Counted from the first letter of the stretch, positions 1 through 8,403 are shown. The stretch: DNA of 37,757 nucleotides from Oscillospiraceae bacterium (GCA_015065425.1 SVQH01000030.1:1-37757); one strand, 5' to 3'. Translations and numbers: made by a program. Notes: generated from the sequence alone by a model not told the origin.

Positions 1-1961
1 AGACCTACTGAGGTTCTGAGAATAAGTCGGGCATCGGCAGAACTGATACTTTCATCATAATCCATGTTTGCATAAATTAACTGAGCTTCGCCGAGAGCTT
101 CAAGCCCCACGGAATATCTGAGCACAAGTCTTGCATCTGCAGCTGAAACCACCTTATCCCCATCGGTATCGCCCATGAGTTTTCCGCCAAGAACACTCAG
201 GTCGAGACTGACGGTTCCCGATTTCATAAAACTGCTCTCACCTCTGCCGAAAACCTTTATCTTTGCAGCAGGGTTTGTGTCGTTTTTAATTTCAAAAAGC
301 AACCTGCATATTGTAAAGTCATCAACAGCAATATGATAACCCCAGTTGGTATAGAAACCAATCAGCTGCTGATTATTTTTATAGTCACCTATTGCCCAAA
401 TCAATGTATTTGCGGTCCCGTTTTTATTATCTGTTATGGTATTTCCGTAATCAAAGTTGATTTTCTTCTTATAACCAAAATCATCAGAATTATACTCTAA
501 GGTAATATCCCCTGTTTCACCGTTTTTATACCCTTTTATACATACATCAACTGTCATTTCTTTACCCGATATATCATATTTAAGATATAATTCAGGTACT
601 TTTTTTACCTCTACAGTAAAGGTTGTGCTTTTGTTTTCATAAGTTACGGTTACGGTTTTTGTGCCGACAGAGGAAGAACTGAAGCCGCTGACTGAAAATC
701 CGCTGCTGACTGTTTTGGTACTTGAATCGCTGTAAGTGAGAAGGAGGCTGAGTCCACTTGTATTAAGAGATTCTCCCACATAATACGTGCTTTTTGAGGG
801 ATTTGATTTTACTTGAATTTTACTGAGCGTTACACTTTCCCACACAGCATAAAGTGTTCTTGAGCTTGTTGGAGTATAGGTACTACCGCCGCTGTATGAA
901 ACACTTGAAGCGGAACTGCTTGTTGACCAACCACGGAAACTGCGGTCACTTCTCTTGGCAGAAGGAAGCGTAAAAGAGGAACCGCTTTTAGTAAGAACTG
1001 CAGAAGGTGAAACACTTCCGCTGCCCGCATTAAGTGTTGTTTTAAAGAAAGTAATACTTGCAGTTGCAGAATAGTTTCCTTCTTCATCCTTTACAATGAG
1101 ATAATATGTACCTGCTTCAGTAACGGTTTTCTGTATAGCGGTACTTACCGTACTCGATATAGAGGTATAAGAAGAACTTGAAGGAGAAGATGACGTTCCC
1201 CAATAATAAGCCACAACCCCTGCATTATCGGTCATATCAAGAGTGACCGTCTGAGAAGATGAAATATTGTTTGTAGAGGATATACTGACCTCAGGCTTCA
1301 GAATCTGTTCAAGGCTTACCTTAAAAGAGGTTGATCCCGTCCTGTTACTGTATGCTTTTATCCCGATATAATACTTTGTTCCTGCCGTAAGTGAAATTTT
1401 AAGACGGAAATTATTGCCGGAGGAGCTGCCGTCATCGTCATCACCGATCAGTGTTCCCGAGGAATTATAAAGATATATCTGAGTGTCAAGAGAACCTGAT
1501 GATTCAAAAATATAGCTTCCGCCGGAAGAAGGGGTAAATGTATAGTAATACTGGTGATAAGGAATGTCTATATTACAGGTATTGGATGTGTTTACATATA
1601 CAGCCGCAGCAGCCTTCCACACGGCATAAAGTGTTGTTATTGACGATGTTACCAATATTCTGTCAAGGGGCTCATAGGCTGCTGAGGATGCGGTCCTGCT
1701 TTTTGCCCAACCGAGGAAGGTATATCCGAAACGGGTAGGAACTGTTGAACTTACAGTAAAATAACTTGAGTCGCCTGTCTGCCGAGAAGGTGCACCCGAA
1801 CCGCCGTTTGCATCATAAGCCAGAATATAAACTGATGCATCGGCTTCAACTCCGAGTGCATTAAAAATGTCAAGTCCCGAAAAACCGTTCAGCGGTACAG
1901 CCGCAAATATTACGGCAACCATCAGAAGAACAGCAAATGTGCGTTTTAATTTCTTTGACAA
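1..1961 (-). CDS. Secreted multidomain protein with InlB-type repeats and C-terminal dockerin (3' end outside window)
   Basis: The reading frame is open for about 653 codons and runs off the left edge a few residues after the second dockerin repeat. I place the start at a TTG (1961-1959) with an AAAGAGGG ribosome site six bases upstream; the nearby in-frame-shifted ATG stops after 11 codons. A signal peptide comes first. Then: an InlB/Flg_new repeat (about 38-114, ending TLYAVW), a PPC-like beta domain (about 118-215), an Ig-like domain (about 221-300), a second repeat ending TLYAVW (about 308-374), a group-3 bacterial Ig domain (about 376-454), a beta-rich segment faintly like cohesin or a carbohydrate-binding domain (about 454-589), and a dockerin (from about 592, GDTDGDKVV then ADARLVLR and ADARLILR). 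Likely an extracellular binding or scaffold-attached protein; no catalytic motif was seen. It has its own promoter at 2046-2018. Confidence 0.85.
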   Translation of the reverse strand, partial: MSKKLKRTFAVLLMVAVIFAAVPLNGFSGLDIFNALGVEADASVYILAYDANGGSGAPSRQTGDSSYFTVSSTVPTRFGYTFLGWAKSRTASSAAYEPLDRILVTSSITTLYAVWKAAAAVYVNTSNTCNIDIPYHQYYYTFTPSSGGSYIFESSGSLDTQIYLYNSSGTLIGDDDDGSSSGNNFRLKISLTAGTKYYIGIKAYSNRTGSTSFKVSLEQILKPEVSISSTNNISSSQTVTLDMTDNAGVVAYYWGTSSSPSSSSYTSISSTVSTAIQKTVTEAGTYYLIVKDEEGNYSATASITFFKTTLNAGSGSVSPSAVLTKSGSSFTLPSAKRSDRSFRGWSTSSSASSVSYSGGSTYTPTSSRTLYAVWESVTLSKIQVKSNPSKSTYYVGESLNTSGLSLLLTYSDSSTKTVSSGFSVSGFSSSSVGTKTVTVTYENKSTTFTVEVKKVPELYLKYDISGKEMTVDVCIKGYKNGETGDITLEYNSDDFGYKKKINFDYGNTITDNKNGTANTLIWAIGDYKNNQQLIGFYTNWGYHIAVDDFTICRLLFEIKNDTNPAAKIKVFGRGESSFMKSGTVSLDLSVLGGKLMGDTDGDKVVSAADARLVLRYSVGLEALGEAQLIYANMDYDESISSADARLILRTSVG

Positions 1962-2017
1962 ACTAATCCCTCTTTCTTCATAAAAAAATCTTCTAAAAAA
2001 CTGTATTACAATATTTG

Positions 2018-2046
2018 ATTATAGTTTAATGAAACATGATTGTCAA
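2018..2046 (-). promoter_or_regulatory. Sigma-A promoter of the InlB-repeat/dockerin gene
   Basis: TTGACA at 2046-2041 and TATAAT at 2023-2018, separated by exactly 17 bases, both perfect consensus. It lies about 60 bases upstream of the TTG start and directly after the terminator of the preceding gene. Confidence 0.85.
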
Positions 2047-2057
2047 TCATATTATGA

Positions 2058-2089
2058 ACAAAAGAAAACCCCTGTACTTGCAGGAGTTT
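2058..2089 (-). terminator. Rho-independent terminator of the thrS/transglutaminase unit
   Basis: Read on the minus strand, AAACTCCTG pairs with CAGGGGTTT (9 bp, one G-U) around a 6-base loop, followed by a T-rich tail (TTTTCTTTTG). It follows the stop codon at 2113 and separates this unit from the promoter at 2046. Confidence 0.8.
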
Positions 2090-2112
2090 CCTGATTAAAA
2101 CAGCACATTTTT

Positions 2113-3864
2113 TCACATTGCCTCGAACCAGGCATCCGTGTTTTCAAGTCCGACACTGCCTCTGAGAATAAGCCTCGCATCGGCAGATGTCAACTGACTT
2201 CCGCCTTCGTCGGCTTCCACATTTCCCGCCTCGGCAAACCATAAGGAAGTATTGTTCTCAAGACCGACACTTGCTCTCAGTGTAAGACGGGCATCAGACG
2301 AAGACACAATACCGTCTGAGTCAAGGTCTCCTTTTACTATGACCGTATATTCCTCGCCCGTGGGGAGAGTTACCGTCATACCACTGCCGAGTTTAGCATT
2401 TTTCTCAATCTTCTCACCGTTTACACCCTTTACGATAACACCGGGAACATCGTTTGAAAGCTGATTTACTGTCATTTCGCTTCTTGCCGCAATATTTGCG
2501 TCGCTTAAAATCTTGATTGCGTCAGTGCTGTTTAAGACATTATCGGAATAATCGTACACCTTTTCCTTTTCGGCAATATAAATCTCAATAAATCCCGAAT
2601 AAAAACATCCGGGGTCATCAGCAGAATCACGGGAGGCAATGAGAATTGAAACATAGCCTTCTGAAACTGCAGTTATTTCGCCGGATTCCGAAACCGTTGC
2701 AATATCCGGGTTCAGGCTTTCGTATGTGATTACTCTGCCCTTTTCAATTTCCGAGTCCACCCACAAAGGCTCCGGAGTAACTATTTTCTCTCCGAGAATA
2801 TATGTGGGAGCACCCCATGTAAGAGTATAATCATCTGCATTCCCTGAAAGTCTCAAGGGCATTGAACCAAAGGGAAGAAACAGCTTTTCACCGCCGAATT
2901 CCTTAACGGTACATCCTGCAATAATACCGTTGGTTTTTGTATAGTATGCCAAGCTCTCCCCGTAGGTTATCCAGCCGTCAGAATAGCACTCATCATTTAT
3001 CATCTGTTGTTTTCTTTCGGGATCGGTAACATAATTGAAGCCGTCACGTGAGCCGTCGGGAGACTGCTGATACCTGTTTTTTGTAAAATAGGGAACACTT
3101 CCGTTAAGAGATGAGCCGCCCTCTGCTGCATTTCCCCAATATTCGGAAGCAGGCATTCCGTTCTTGCAGTGAATGAATCTGCCGTCGATATAGAAAATGC
3201 TGTCGCCGTAATAGACATATTCGCAGTTCATCCCCTCATAGTAAGGAGATACTCCTTCTATAAAATCGATAAAATACCAACGGGAAATAAATTCTCTGTC
3301 ACTCGTTCCGAATACTTCAAAAAGCGGGTCATAGAGATTCCATCTGTTGTTGTAATATACCATTACCCAGCCGTGATCAATTTCTCTGTTTTCAAGTTTG
3401 ATATAATCTCTCATATCCCCCCTTGTACCGGCACAGAATACAGCGGGGACTCCCGCAAGTCTCAGAACTTGTGAAATAAACAAGCCGAGTCCGAGACAGT
3501 TACCGGTTCTGTAATAAAATACATCTATCGGAAAATAATAGGTAGTTTCCACATAGGATTTGTATTTTACATTTCTGTCAGCCCAGCCGACAACTGCATC
3601 AGCCTTTTCTTTATCTGTCTTGCACTCAGCAGTCAGAATATTACTGAGCTTTTGCAAAACCTCTTTGTCTGCTGCAGAACCGAATGAGAATTCAAGTCCC
3701 AGTTCGGGAAATTTTTCGATATATATCTCATTAAGATATGAATATGTCGCATCGGTAATATCGGGTGTCATGGATATTGCCGCTGTTTCCGAAGCAAATG
3801 CTGCAACCGGAAAAGCGGTTATGATAATAACAAGTGTAATTACTAAAGATAAAACTCTTTTCAT
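2113..3864 (-). CDS. Secreted transglutaminase-like protein with bacterial Ig domain and dockerin
   Basis: 583 aa. A signal peptide (MKRVLSLVITLVIIITAF, cleavage near AFA-SE) is followed by a transglutaminase/protease-like papain fold with the full triad: Cys123 in GNCLG, His164 in DHGWV, Asp179 in LYDP. Residues about 365-410 look like a group-2 bacterial Ig domain (TYESLNPDIATVSESGEI). The C-terminus, from about 515, is a two-repeat dockerin (GDLDSDGIVSSSDARL and SADARLILRGSVGLE). Such enzymes can cleave or cross-link extracellular protein or peptide; the substrate here is unknown. The gene starts six bases after the thrS stop with no visible promoter or terminator between them, so it is probably co-transcribed with thrS under the T-box. 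Confidence is high for the domains, low for the substrate. Confidence 0.9.
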   Translation of the reverse strand: MKRVLSLVITLVIIITAFPVAAFASETAAISMTPDITDATYSYLNEIYIEKFPELGLEFSFGSAADKEVLQKLSNILTAECKTDKEKADAVVGWADRNVKYKSYVETTYYFPIDVFYYRTGNCLGLGLFISQVLRLAGVPAVFCAGTRGDMRDYIKLENREIDHGWVMVYYNNRWNLYDPLFEVFGTSDREFISRWYFIDFIEGVSPYYEGMNCEYVYYGDSIFYIDGRFIHCKNGMPASEYWGNAAEGGSSLNGSVPYFTKNRYQQSPDGSRDGFNYVTDPERKQQMINDECYSDGWITYGESLAYYTKTNGIIAGCTVKEFGGEKLFLPFGSMPLRLSGNADDYTLTWGAPTYILGEKIVTPEPLWVDSEIEKGRVITYESLNPDIATVSESGEITAVSEGYVSILIASRDSADDPGCFYSGFIEIYIAEKEKVYDYSDNVLNSTDAIKILSDANIAARSEMTVNQLSNDVPGVIVKGVNGEKIEKNAKLGSGMTVTLPTGEEYTVIVKGDLDSDGIVSSSDARLTLRASVGLENNTSLWFAEAGNVEADEGGSQLTSADARLILRGSVGLENTDAWFEAM

Positions 3865-3870
3865 ATTTCA

Positions 3871-5814
3871 TTACCAGATAACCTTTGTTTCGATTTCTTC
3901 TGTCGCAAGCTTAATGAAATCAGAAACAATCTGTACACCCTGATCACCGTGGGCACGTTTTCTTACGGAAACCGTGCCGTCCTCTGCTTCCTTATCACCG
4001 ATAACTAACATATAGGGCACCTTTTCAAGCTGAGCTTCTCTGAGCTTATAACCGAGCTTTTCGCTTCTTGTGTCTACTTCTACTTTTACGATACCTGCTT
4101 CTTCAAGTGCCTTTTTAACCGCATAAGCGGCATCCTGATGACGGTCAGCAATGGGAAGAATTCTTATCTGTTCGGGAGCAAGCCACAAGGGGAATGCACC
4201 TGCATATTTTTCAATGAGAAGAGCAAGTGTTCTTTCATAGCATCCTATGGAAGTTCTGTGAATAATATAGGGATTCTTCTTTGTGCCGTCTGCTGCAACA
4301 TATTCCATACCGAATTTTTCTGCAAGCATCTGGTCAATCTGAATTGTAATAAGAGTATCTTCTTTACCGTGAACATTCTTTATCTGAATGTCAAGCTTGG
4401 GACCGTAGAAAGCGGCTTCACCGATACCTATTTTGTAATTTATGCCGAGATTATCGAGAATTTCAGCCATAATTCCCTGTGCTTCATTCCACTGCTCGGG
4501 AGTTCCGATATACTTTTCGGTATCTTCGGGATCCCACTGTGAGAAGCGGTAGGAAACATCCTCATAAAGTCCCAGTGTTTCAAGCATAAATGTTGTCAGT
4601 TCAAGACAACGCTTAAATTCATCTGCAAGCTGTTCGGGAGTACACATAAGATGTCCTTCGGAAATCGTGAACTGTCTCACACGGATAAGTCCGTGCATTT
4701 CACCCGAGGCTTCGTTTCTGAAAAGAGTGGAAGTTTCGGCAAGTCTCATGGGAAGGTCACGGTAGGAACGGGCACGGTTAAGATATGCCTGATACTGGAA
4801 GGGACAGGTCATGGGACGAAGTGCAAATACTTCATCATCCTTTTCTTCATCACCGAGAACGAACATACCGTCTTTATAATGATCCCAGTGACCTGAAATC
4901 TTATAAAGGTCACTCTTTGCCATAAGAGGAGTTTTTGTTCTTACCCAGCCTCTTCTTCTCTCCTCGTCTTCAACAAATCTCTGAAGTGTCTGAATAATAT
5001 CGCAGCCCTTGGGAAGAAGAATGGGAAGTCCCTGACCTATGGTGTCAACAGTAGTAAATATTTCAAGGTCGCGTCCGAGCTTATTGTGGTCTCTTCTCTT
5101 TGCTTCTTCAAGTGCTTCAAGGTGAGCATCCAAATCTGCCTGTTTTGTAAAAGCAGTACCGTAAATTCTCTGAAGCATCTTGTTCTTTTCGTCGCCTCTC
5201 CAGTATGCACCGGTACAAGATGTAATCTTGAAAGCCTTTACACGGGAAGTATCGGGAAGATGGGGACCTGCACAAAGTTCAGTAAATTCACCCTGCTTAT
5301 AGAAGCTGATATTTTCGCCCTTTTCTGCATGCTCCTTTATAAGCTCAACCTTATAGATTTCGCCTTTTTCCTCATAAAATTTAATAGCCTCGTCGGGAGT
5401 CATCTCAAACTGTATAAGTTCAAGTCCTTCTTTAACAATTTTCTTCATTTCTGCTTCGATTTTTTCAAGTTCTTCGGGAGAAAATGCCTTCGGAACATCA
5501 AAATCATAGTAAAATCCCTTATCTATAGCAGGACCTATTGCAAGTTTTGCATCAGGATAAAGTCTTTTAACAGCCTGTGCTAAAATATGAGAAGCGGTGT
5601 GGCGGAATGCCTTCTTTCCCTCTTCATCGTCAAATGTGAGAAATTCAACCTCACAATCGGATTCAATCTTTGTGCGAAGGTCTTTCACTTCACCGTCAAT
5701 TTTACAAACGCAGACAGCCTTATAAAGACCCGCACCGATGGATTTCGCAATTTCAGCGGCGGAAATGCCGTTTTCAAACTGCTTTACATCATCTCTGAGT
5801 TTTACATTTACCAT
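3871..5814 (-). CDS. thrS: Threonyl-tRNA synthetase
   Basis: 647 aa, the usual length of bacterial ThrRS. It joins threonine to tRNA-Thr in the cytoplasm. The order is standard: an N-terminal TGS domain (about 1-63), an editing domain with the HxxxH pair in HTASHILAQA, the class II catalytic core with motif 2 (RNEASGEMHGLIRVRQF) and motif 3 (GCYERTLALLIEKY), and the anticodon-binding domain (from about 545, IRILPIADRH). The ATG at 5814 is preceded by AAAGGAG. A threonine T-box lies upstream (6240-5994), with an inverted-repeat element in the leader between it and the start codon. Confidence 0.98.
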   Translation of the reverse strand: MVNVKLRDDVKQFENGISAAEIAKSIGAGLYKAVCVCKIDGEVKDLRTKIESDCEVEFLTFDDEEGKKAFRHTASHILAQAVKRLYPDAKLAIGPAIDKGFYYDFDVPKAFSPEELEKIEAEMKKIVKEGLELIQFEMTPDEAIKFYEEKGEIYKVELIKEHAEKGENISFYKQGEFTELCAGPHLPDTSRVKAFKITSCTGAYWRGDEKNKMLQRIYGTAFTKQADLDAHLEALEEAKRRDHNKLGRDLEIFTTVDTIGQGLPILLPKGCDIIQTLQRFVEDEERRRGWVRTKTPLMAKSDLYKISGHWDHYKDGMFVLGDEEKDDEVFALRPMTCPFQYQAYLNRARSYRDLPMRLAETSTLFRNEASGEMHGLIRVRQFTISEGHLMCTPEQLADEFKRCLELTTFMLETLGLYEDVSYRFSQWDPEDTEKYIGTPEQWNEAQGIMAEILDNLGINYKIGIGEAAFYGPKLDIQIKNVHGKEDTLITIQIDQMLAEKFGMEYVAADGTKKNPYIIHRTSIGCYERTLALLIEKYAGAFPLWLAPEQIRILPIADRHQDAAYAVKKALEEAGIVKVEVDTRSEKLGYKLREAQLEKVPYMLVIGDKEAEDGTVSVRKRAHGDQGVQIVSDFIKLATEEIETKVIW

Positions 5815-5839
5815 AAAAATACTCCTTTATTTTTCAGAT

Positions 5840-5858
5840 CGGAGGTCGGAGGTCGGAG
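5840..5858. repeat. Short 7-bp tandem repeat in the thrS leader
   Basis: The plus strand has about 2.6 copies of the unit GGAGGTC. On the thrS mRNA this reads CUCC three times, 14 or more bases before the thrS ribosome site AAAGGAG, with which each copy could form a short pairing. Function unknown. Confidence 0.6.
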
Positions 5859-5900
5859 ATTCCGTAAGTCCTTAGTCCGTTAGTTTATTTTTCTGATATA

Positions 5901-5978
5901 TAAATCATAATTTACCTTTATGTTTTCGGTGGTAAAACATTCTTCCTGTAGACAAATTTGTATATAAATTATGATTTA
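5901..5978. repeat. Miniature inverted-repeat element (MITE-like) in the thrS leader
   Basis: A 78-bp segment bounded by TAAATCATAATTTA (5901-5914) and its exact inverted copy TAAATTATGATTTA (5965-5978). Each end begins or ends in TA, as expected for a TA-duplicating insertion. Its right end matches a second element at 27358-27462 over AAATCATAATTTATAT followed by a CAAATTTG-like stretch. It carries no coding sequence. It lies between the T-box terminator and the thrS start, so it would be transcribed into the leader and could fold into a hairpin. Confidence 0.7.
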
Positions 5979-5993
5979 TCTTTTTGCAAAATG

Positions 5994-6028
5994 AAAAAAC
6001 AGCCTCATCCCGAAATGGGATGAAGCTG
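5994..6028 (-). terminator. T-box terminator hairpin of the thrS leader
   Basis: On the minus strand CAGCTTCATCCC pairs with GGGATGAGGCTG (12 bp, one G-U) around a short ATTTC loop region and is followed by six Ts. Its 5' arm begins just after the T-box sequence, as needed for competition with the antiterminator. Confidence 0.92.
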
Positions 6029-6232
6029 CAGCTCCACGGTTCCACCCAAATTGACAAAGAAACTCTGTCCGCTCAAAGTCTTTAACGGTACTTAACCGGC
6101 TGTCCTTGAATCTTTACGGACAGCACTCGGGAGCGGTAGCATATAAAAACACACAAATATTCCGTTTTCAGCTTATACGGAACTCTCTGGGAAATGCCTG
6201 TTTTCAGCTTCTCCGTCATCGTTTTAACACAT
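5994..6232 (-). promoter_or_regulatory. T-box riboswitch sensing uncharged tRNA-Thr
   Basis: A leader with all the T-box hallmarks read on the minus strand. Stem I has an AGAGAG bulge region and an apical TTCCG/CGGAA stem. A candidate specifier codon ACC (Thr) lies at 6137-6135 within GCTACCGCTCC. The conserved T-box GGGTGGAACCGTG is at 6047-6035, followed by the terminator at 6028-5994. The UGGA of the T-box bulge pairs with UCCA, which is the acceptor end of the tRNA-Thr gene at 37585-37660. Uncharged tRNA-Thr should stabilise the antiterminator and switch on thrS and the gene behind it. The specifier is assigned by position and context, not by computed folding. Confidence 0.93.
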
Positions 6233-6234
6233 AT

Positions 6235-6262
6235 ATTATATAACATTAACCGTAAATGTCAA
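6235..6262 (-). promoter_or_regulatory. Sigma-A promoter of the T-box/thrS transcript
   Basis: TTGACA at 6262-6257 and TATAAT at 6240-6235 with a 16-base spacer, immediately upstream of the T-box leader. Confidence 0.85.
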
Positions 6263-6284
6263 GTTTATACCGAAAATTTAACCT

Positions 6285-6953
6285 TTACAGTGTTATGTCA
6301 CTGGATTTATACTCTGCGGTAGACTCAATGGTTCCCGAATATCTGTCAAGACAGTCGAGTATTTCTTCATTGGTAAGAATATTATACTCGGTATCATACC
6401 AACCGTCCATGGTTCTTGTAACTTCCTTTTGTCCCTCGGGAGAATAGAACGTATATATGGAGGGAGTACCAGCACCGAAGGAATATGTATAAACCACACA
6501 CTTCAATGTTCCGTCATTATTGAAATACCATGTAGTCGTGTCATCACCGTAAAACTCAATGAAGCCCGTTTCTGTATTATAACTTGCAGATGCCGTCACT
6601 CTCTCATCTTTATCGAAAAATACAGCATGTATCTTGATATCATTCTCAACGAAAAAATACTGGGCATTATCGCTTTTAAGTATTTTGTCATGAGTTGATT
6701 CAGGGAAAACAGAATCCTTTGCCTCTATCTGCTCAAAAGCTGAAAAATCTATCTCCCATGTATTCCTTTTCAGTTCCTCAGGTAAAGACACATCTATTGT
6801 TCCGGGGGACATTTCATTGAGAGAGGGAGGCTCGTAGGAAGTAGGTTCAAGCATAGGCTGAGTTTCGACGGCTGTAGTCTCCTCTCCTTCGCCCGCACAT
6901 GAAGAAAACATCAGAAAAACAACACATACCAATGCTAATATTACTTTTTTCAT
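6285..6953 (-). CDS. Putative lipoprotein of unknown function
   Basis: 222 aa. A short hydrophobic signal (MKKVILALVCVVFLMFSSCAG) ends in a lipobox with Cys19, so the protein is probably lipid-anchored on the outer face of the membrane. A Glu/Thr/Pro-rich linker follows (to about residue 60), then a region with many Trp/Tyr and short beta-like strands (YNTETGFIEFYGDDTTTWYF), which loosely suggests a beta-sheet repeat fold. I do not recognise the family. It is the last gene of the string that begins at obg, 18 bases after the metallophosphoesterase, with ribosome site AGCAGG. No clear terminator separates it from the thrS promoter. Confidence 0.85.
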   Translation of the reverse strand: MKKVILALVCVVFLMFSSCAGEGEETTAVETQPMLEPTSYEPPSLNEMSPGTIDVSLPEELKRNTWEIDFSAFEQIEAKDSVFPESTHDKILKSDNAQYFFVENDIKIHAVFFDKDERVTASASYNTETGFIEFYGDDTTTWYFNNDGTLKCVVYTYSFGAGTPSIYTFYSPEGQKEVTRTMDGWYDTEYNILTNEEILDCLDRYSGTIESTAEYKSSDITL

Positions 6954-6971
6954 TATTATACCTGCTTTTAA

Positions 6972-8390
6972 TTAAAATACTGTCTCAAAGAAACCGACAT
7001 TGAAGCCGTCTTCGGTAAGGTCGTGATATCTTCCGATATTATTGAAAATTGCATATATTGTTCCTATGGCAGCAACAAATTTTCCGAAAAGTTTTCTGAA
7101 GAAGCCAATTTCGGGAGCATCATAGTCTTCATCCTTTGTAAGAGTGAAACTTGCAAACTCCTCGTCTTCTCCTCTTTCATAAGTGGTAACGGTAATGGCA
7201 TTCTCCGAAAAGTCAATTATGTTGTAAAGCTTATCCGTAAACTCATCCATGCCGATAGCCACACGTTCTGAATATTCATTTTCATCATCACGGGCTCTTC
7301 CTACAGAAGCGGAAACCATGTATACTGTTCCCTGTGCATTGGTAATGGTACCGCCGTTTTCAAGGTTTTCGACAATCTTTCCGTTATAAAGCAGGTGGGA
7401 AATGCTGTAATGATGGGAATGTCCCGTAAGCACAAGGTCAATGTTGAATTCATCGAAAATGGGAGAAAGAATAATTCTCAGAAGATTATTCTCACTCTCT
7501 CTGCTTTCAATGGAGCCGCCGTAAAGGTCGTGATGCATCATAACGACACGCCATTTAAGCTCAGGATTTTCTTCAACCGCATTCTTTATAAAATTACGGT
7601 GGTCGGTTGCACTGGCATTGTTTGAATCAATGACAAGGAAAAGAACCTCGCCCTTTGTAAAATAATAATTTCCGCCCTGAGGAGAGCTTATCATACCCTC
7701 ATCCTCATTGGGAAGATTGGTAAAATATTTATAGGCAATGCCCTTACGGTCATGATTTCCTATTGCTGTTGCAAATGTAAGTCCTCTTGATACGGGAGAG
7801 AAAGTAAGTCCCTGATATTCTGAAAGAAGACCGTCAGTTGCCTGGTCGCCTGCAGAGAGAATCATGTTGATGTCATGCTCTGCCGTTACTTCTGTAAGAA
7901 GGTCGGCAAACTCAAAAGCTGTAGTCTTGGCATCTCCCGAAGTCTCATCAAGAGTTATATGTATATCCGACATATAAAGAGCAGAAAAACTGTCACCCTC
8001 AACAGTTGAAAATGAATAAACATTGCTTTCTTCGTCACCGGACATACAGACATAATAATATGTCTCCCCTGCTTCAAGTCCTGTTGTCGTTACCTTTGCA
8101 ACATTCTTTCCGTGCATATCGGAAATTACTTCACCCTCTACAGTTTTGCTGCTGAGCATAAAAGGATCGGTGCTGATTTTTATACTGCAGGATGTGACAT
8201 CCTCGGACATATACCACGAAAAGTTTCTTTCACTTTCATCCCTGCCCGGCTGCATTATAATGGCTTTTTCTACCTCTTCGGTATCATTCCAAATACTGTC
8301 CCACACCGAAACGGCAGACACTGCGGGGACGGCAGTAAAAACCATGACAAGAGACAGAACGATACATAAAATACTTTTTGACTTTTTCAT
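6972..8390 (-). CDS. Secreted calcineurin-like metallophosphoesterase (purple acid phosphatase-like)
   Basis: 472 aa. A signal peptide (cleavage near AVS) is followed by a fibronectin-like N-terminal domain (about 35-135), as in purple acid phosphatases. The catalytic domain has the metal motifs in order: SDIH, GDQATDG, GNHD, MMHHD and GHSHHY. Expected to hydrolyse phosphomonoesters or diesters outside the cell; substrate unknown. The C-terminus ends in a short amphipathic/hydrophobic stretch (FFRKLFGKFVAAIGTIYAIF) that may touch the membrane. Ribosome site AAGGAG; it starts 13 bases after the dNTPase stop, so it is probably in the same transcript. Confidence 0.92.
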   Translation of the reverse strand: MKKSKSILCIVLSLVMVFTAVPAVSAVSVWDSIWNDTEEVEKAIIMQPGRDESERNFSWYMSEDVTSCSIKISTDPFMLSSKTVEGEVISDMHGKNVAKVTTTGLEAGETYYYVCMSGDEESNVYSFSTVEGDSFSALYMSDIHITLDETSGDAKTTAFEFADLLTEVTAEHDINMILSAGDQATDGLLSEYQGLTFSPVSRGLTFATAIGNHDRKGIAYKYFTNLPNEDEGMISSPQGGNYYFTKGEVLFLVIDSNNASATDHRNFIKNAVEENPELKWRVVMMHHDLYGGSIESRESENNLLRIILSPIFDEFNIDLVLTGHSHHYSISHLLYNGKIVENLENGGTITNAQGTVYMVSASVGRARDDENEYSERVAIGMDEFTDKLYNIIDFSENAITVTTYERGEDEEFASFTLTKDEDYDAPEIGFFRKLFGKFVAAIGTIYAIFNNIGRYHDLTEDGFNVGFFETVF

Positions 8391-8403
8391 TTTGATTTTC
8401 TCC

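Noticed and set aside
830-1087. Minus-strand frame of 85 codons inside the InlB-repeat gene
   Set aside because: It is out of frame with the continuous 653-codon reading that gives recognisable domains.
5086-5583. Plus-strand reading frame of 165 codons opposite thrS
   Set aside because: Antisense to a well-conserved gene; composition is that of a reversed coding strand.
5840-5858. CRISPR or larger tandem array
   Set aside because: Under three copies of a 7-bp unit, no spacers; no CRISPR-like array exists anywhere in the window.
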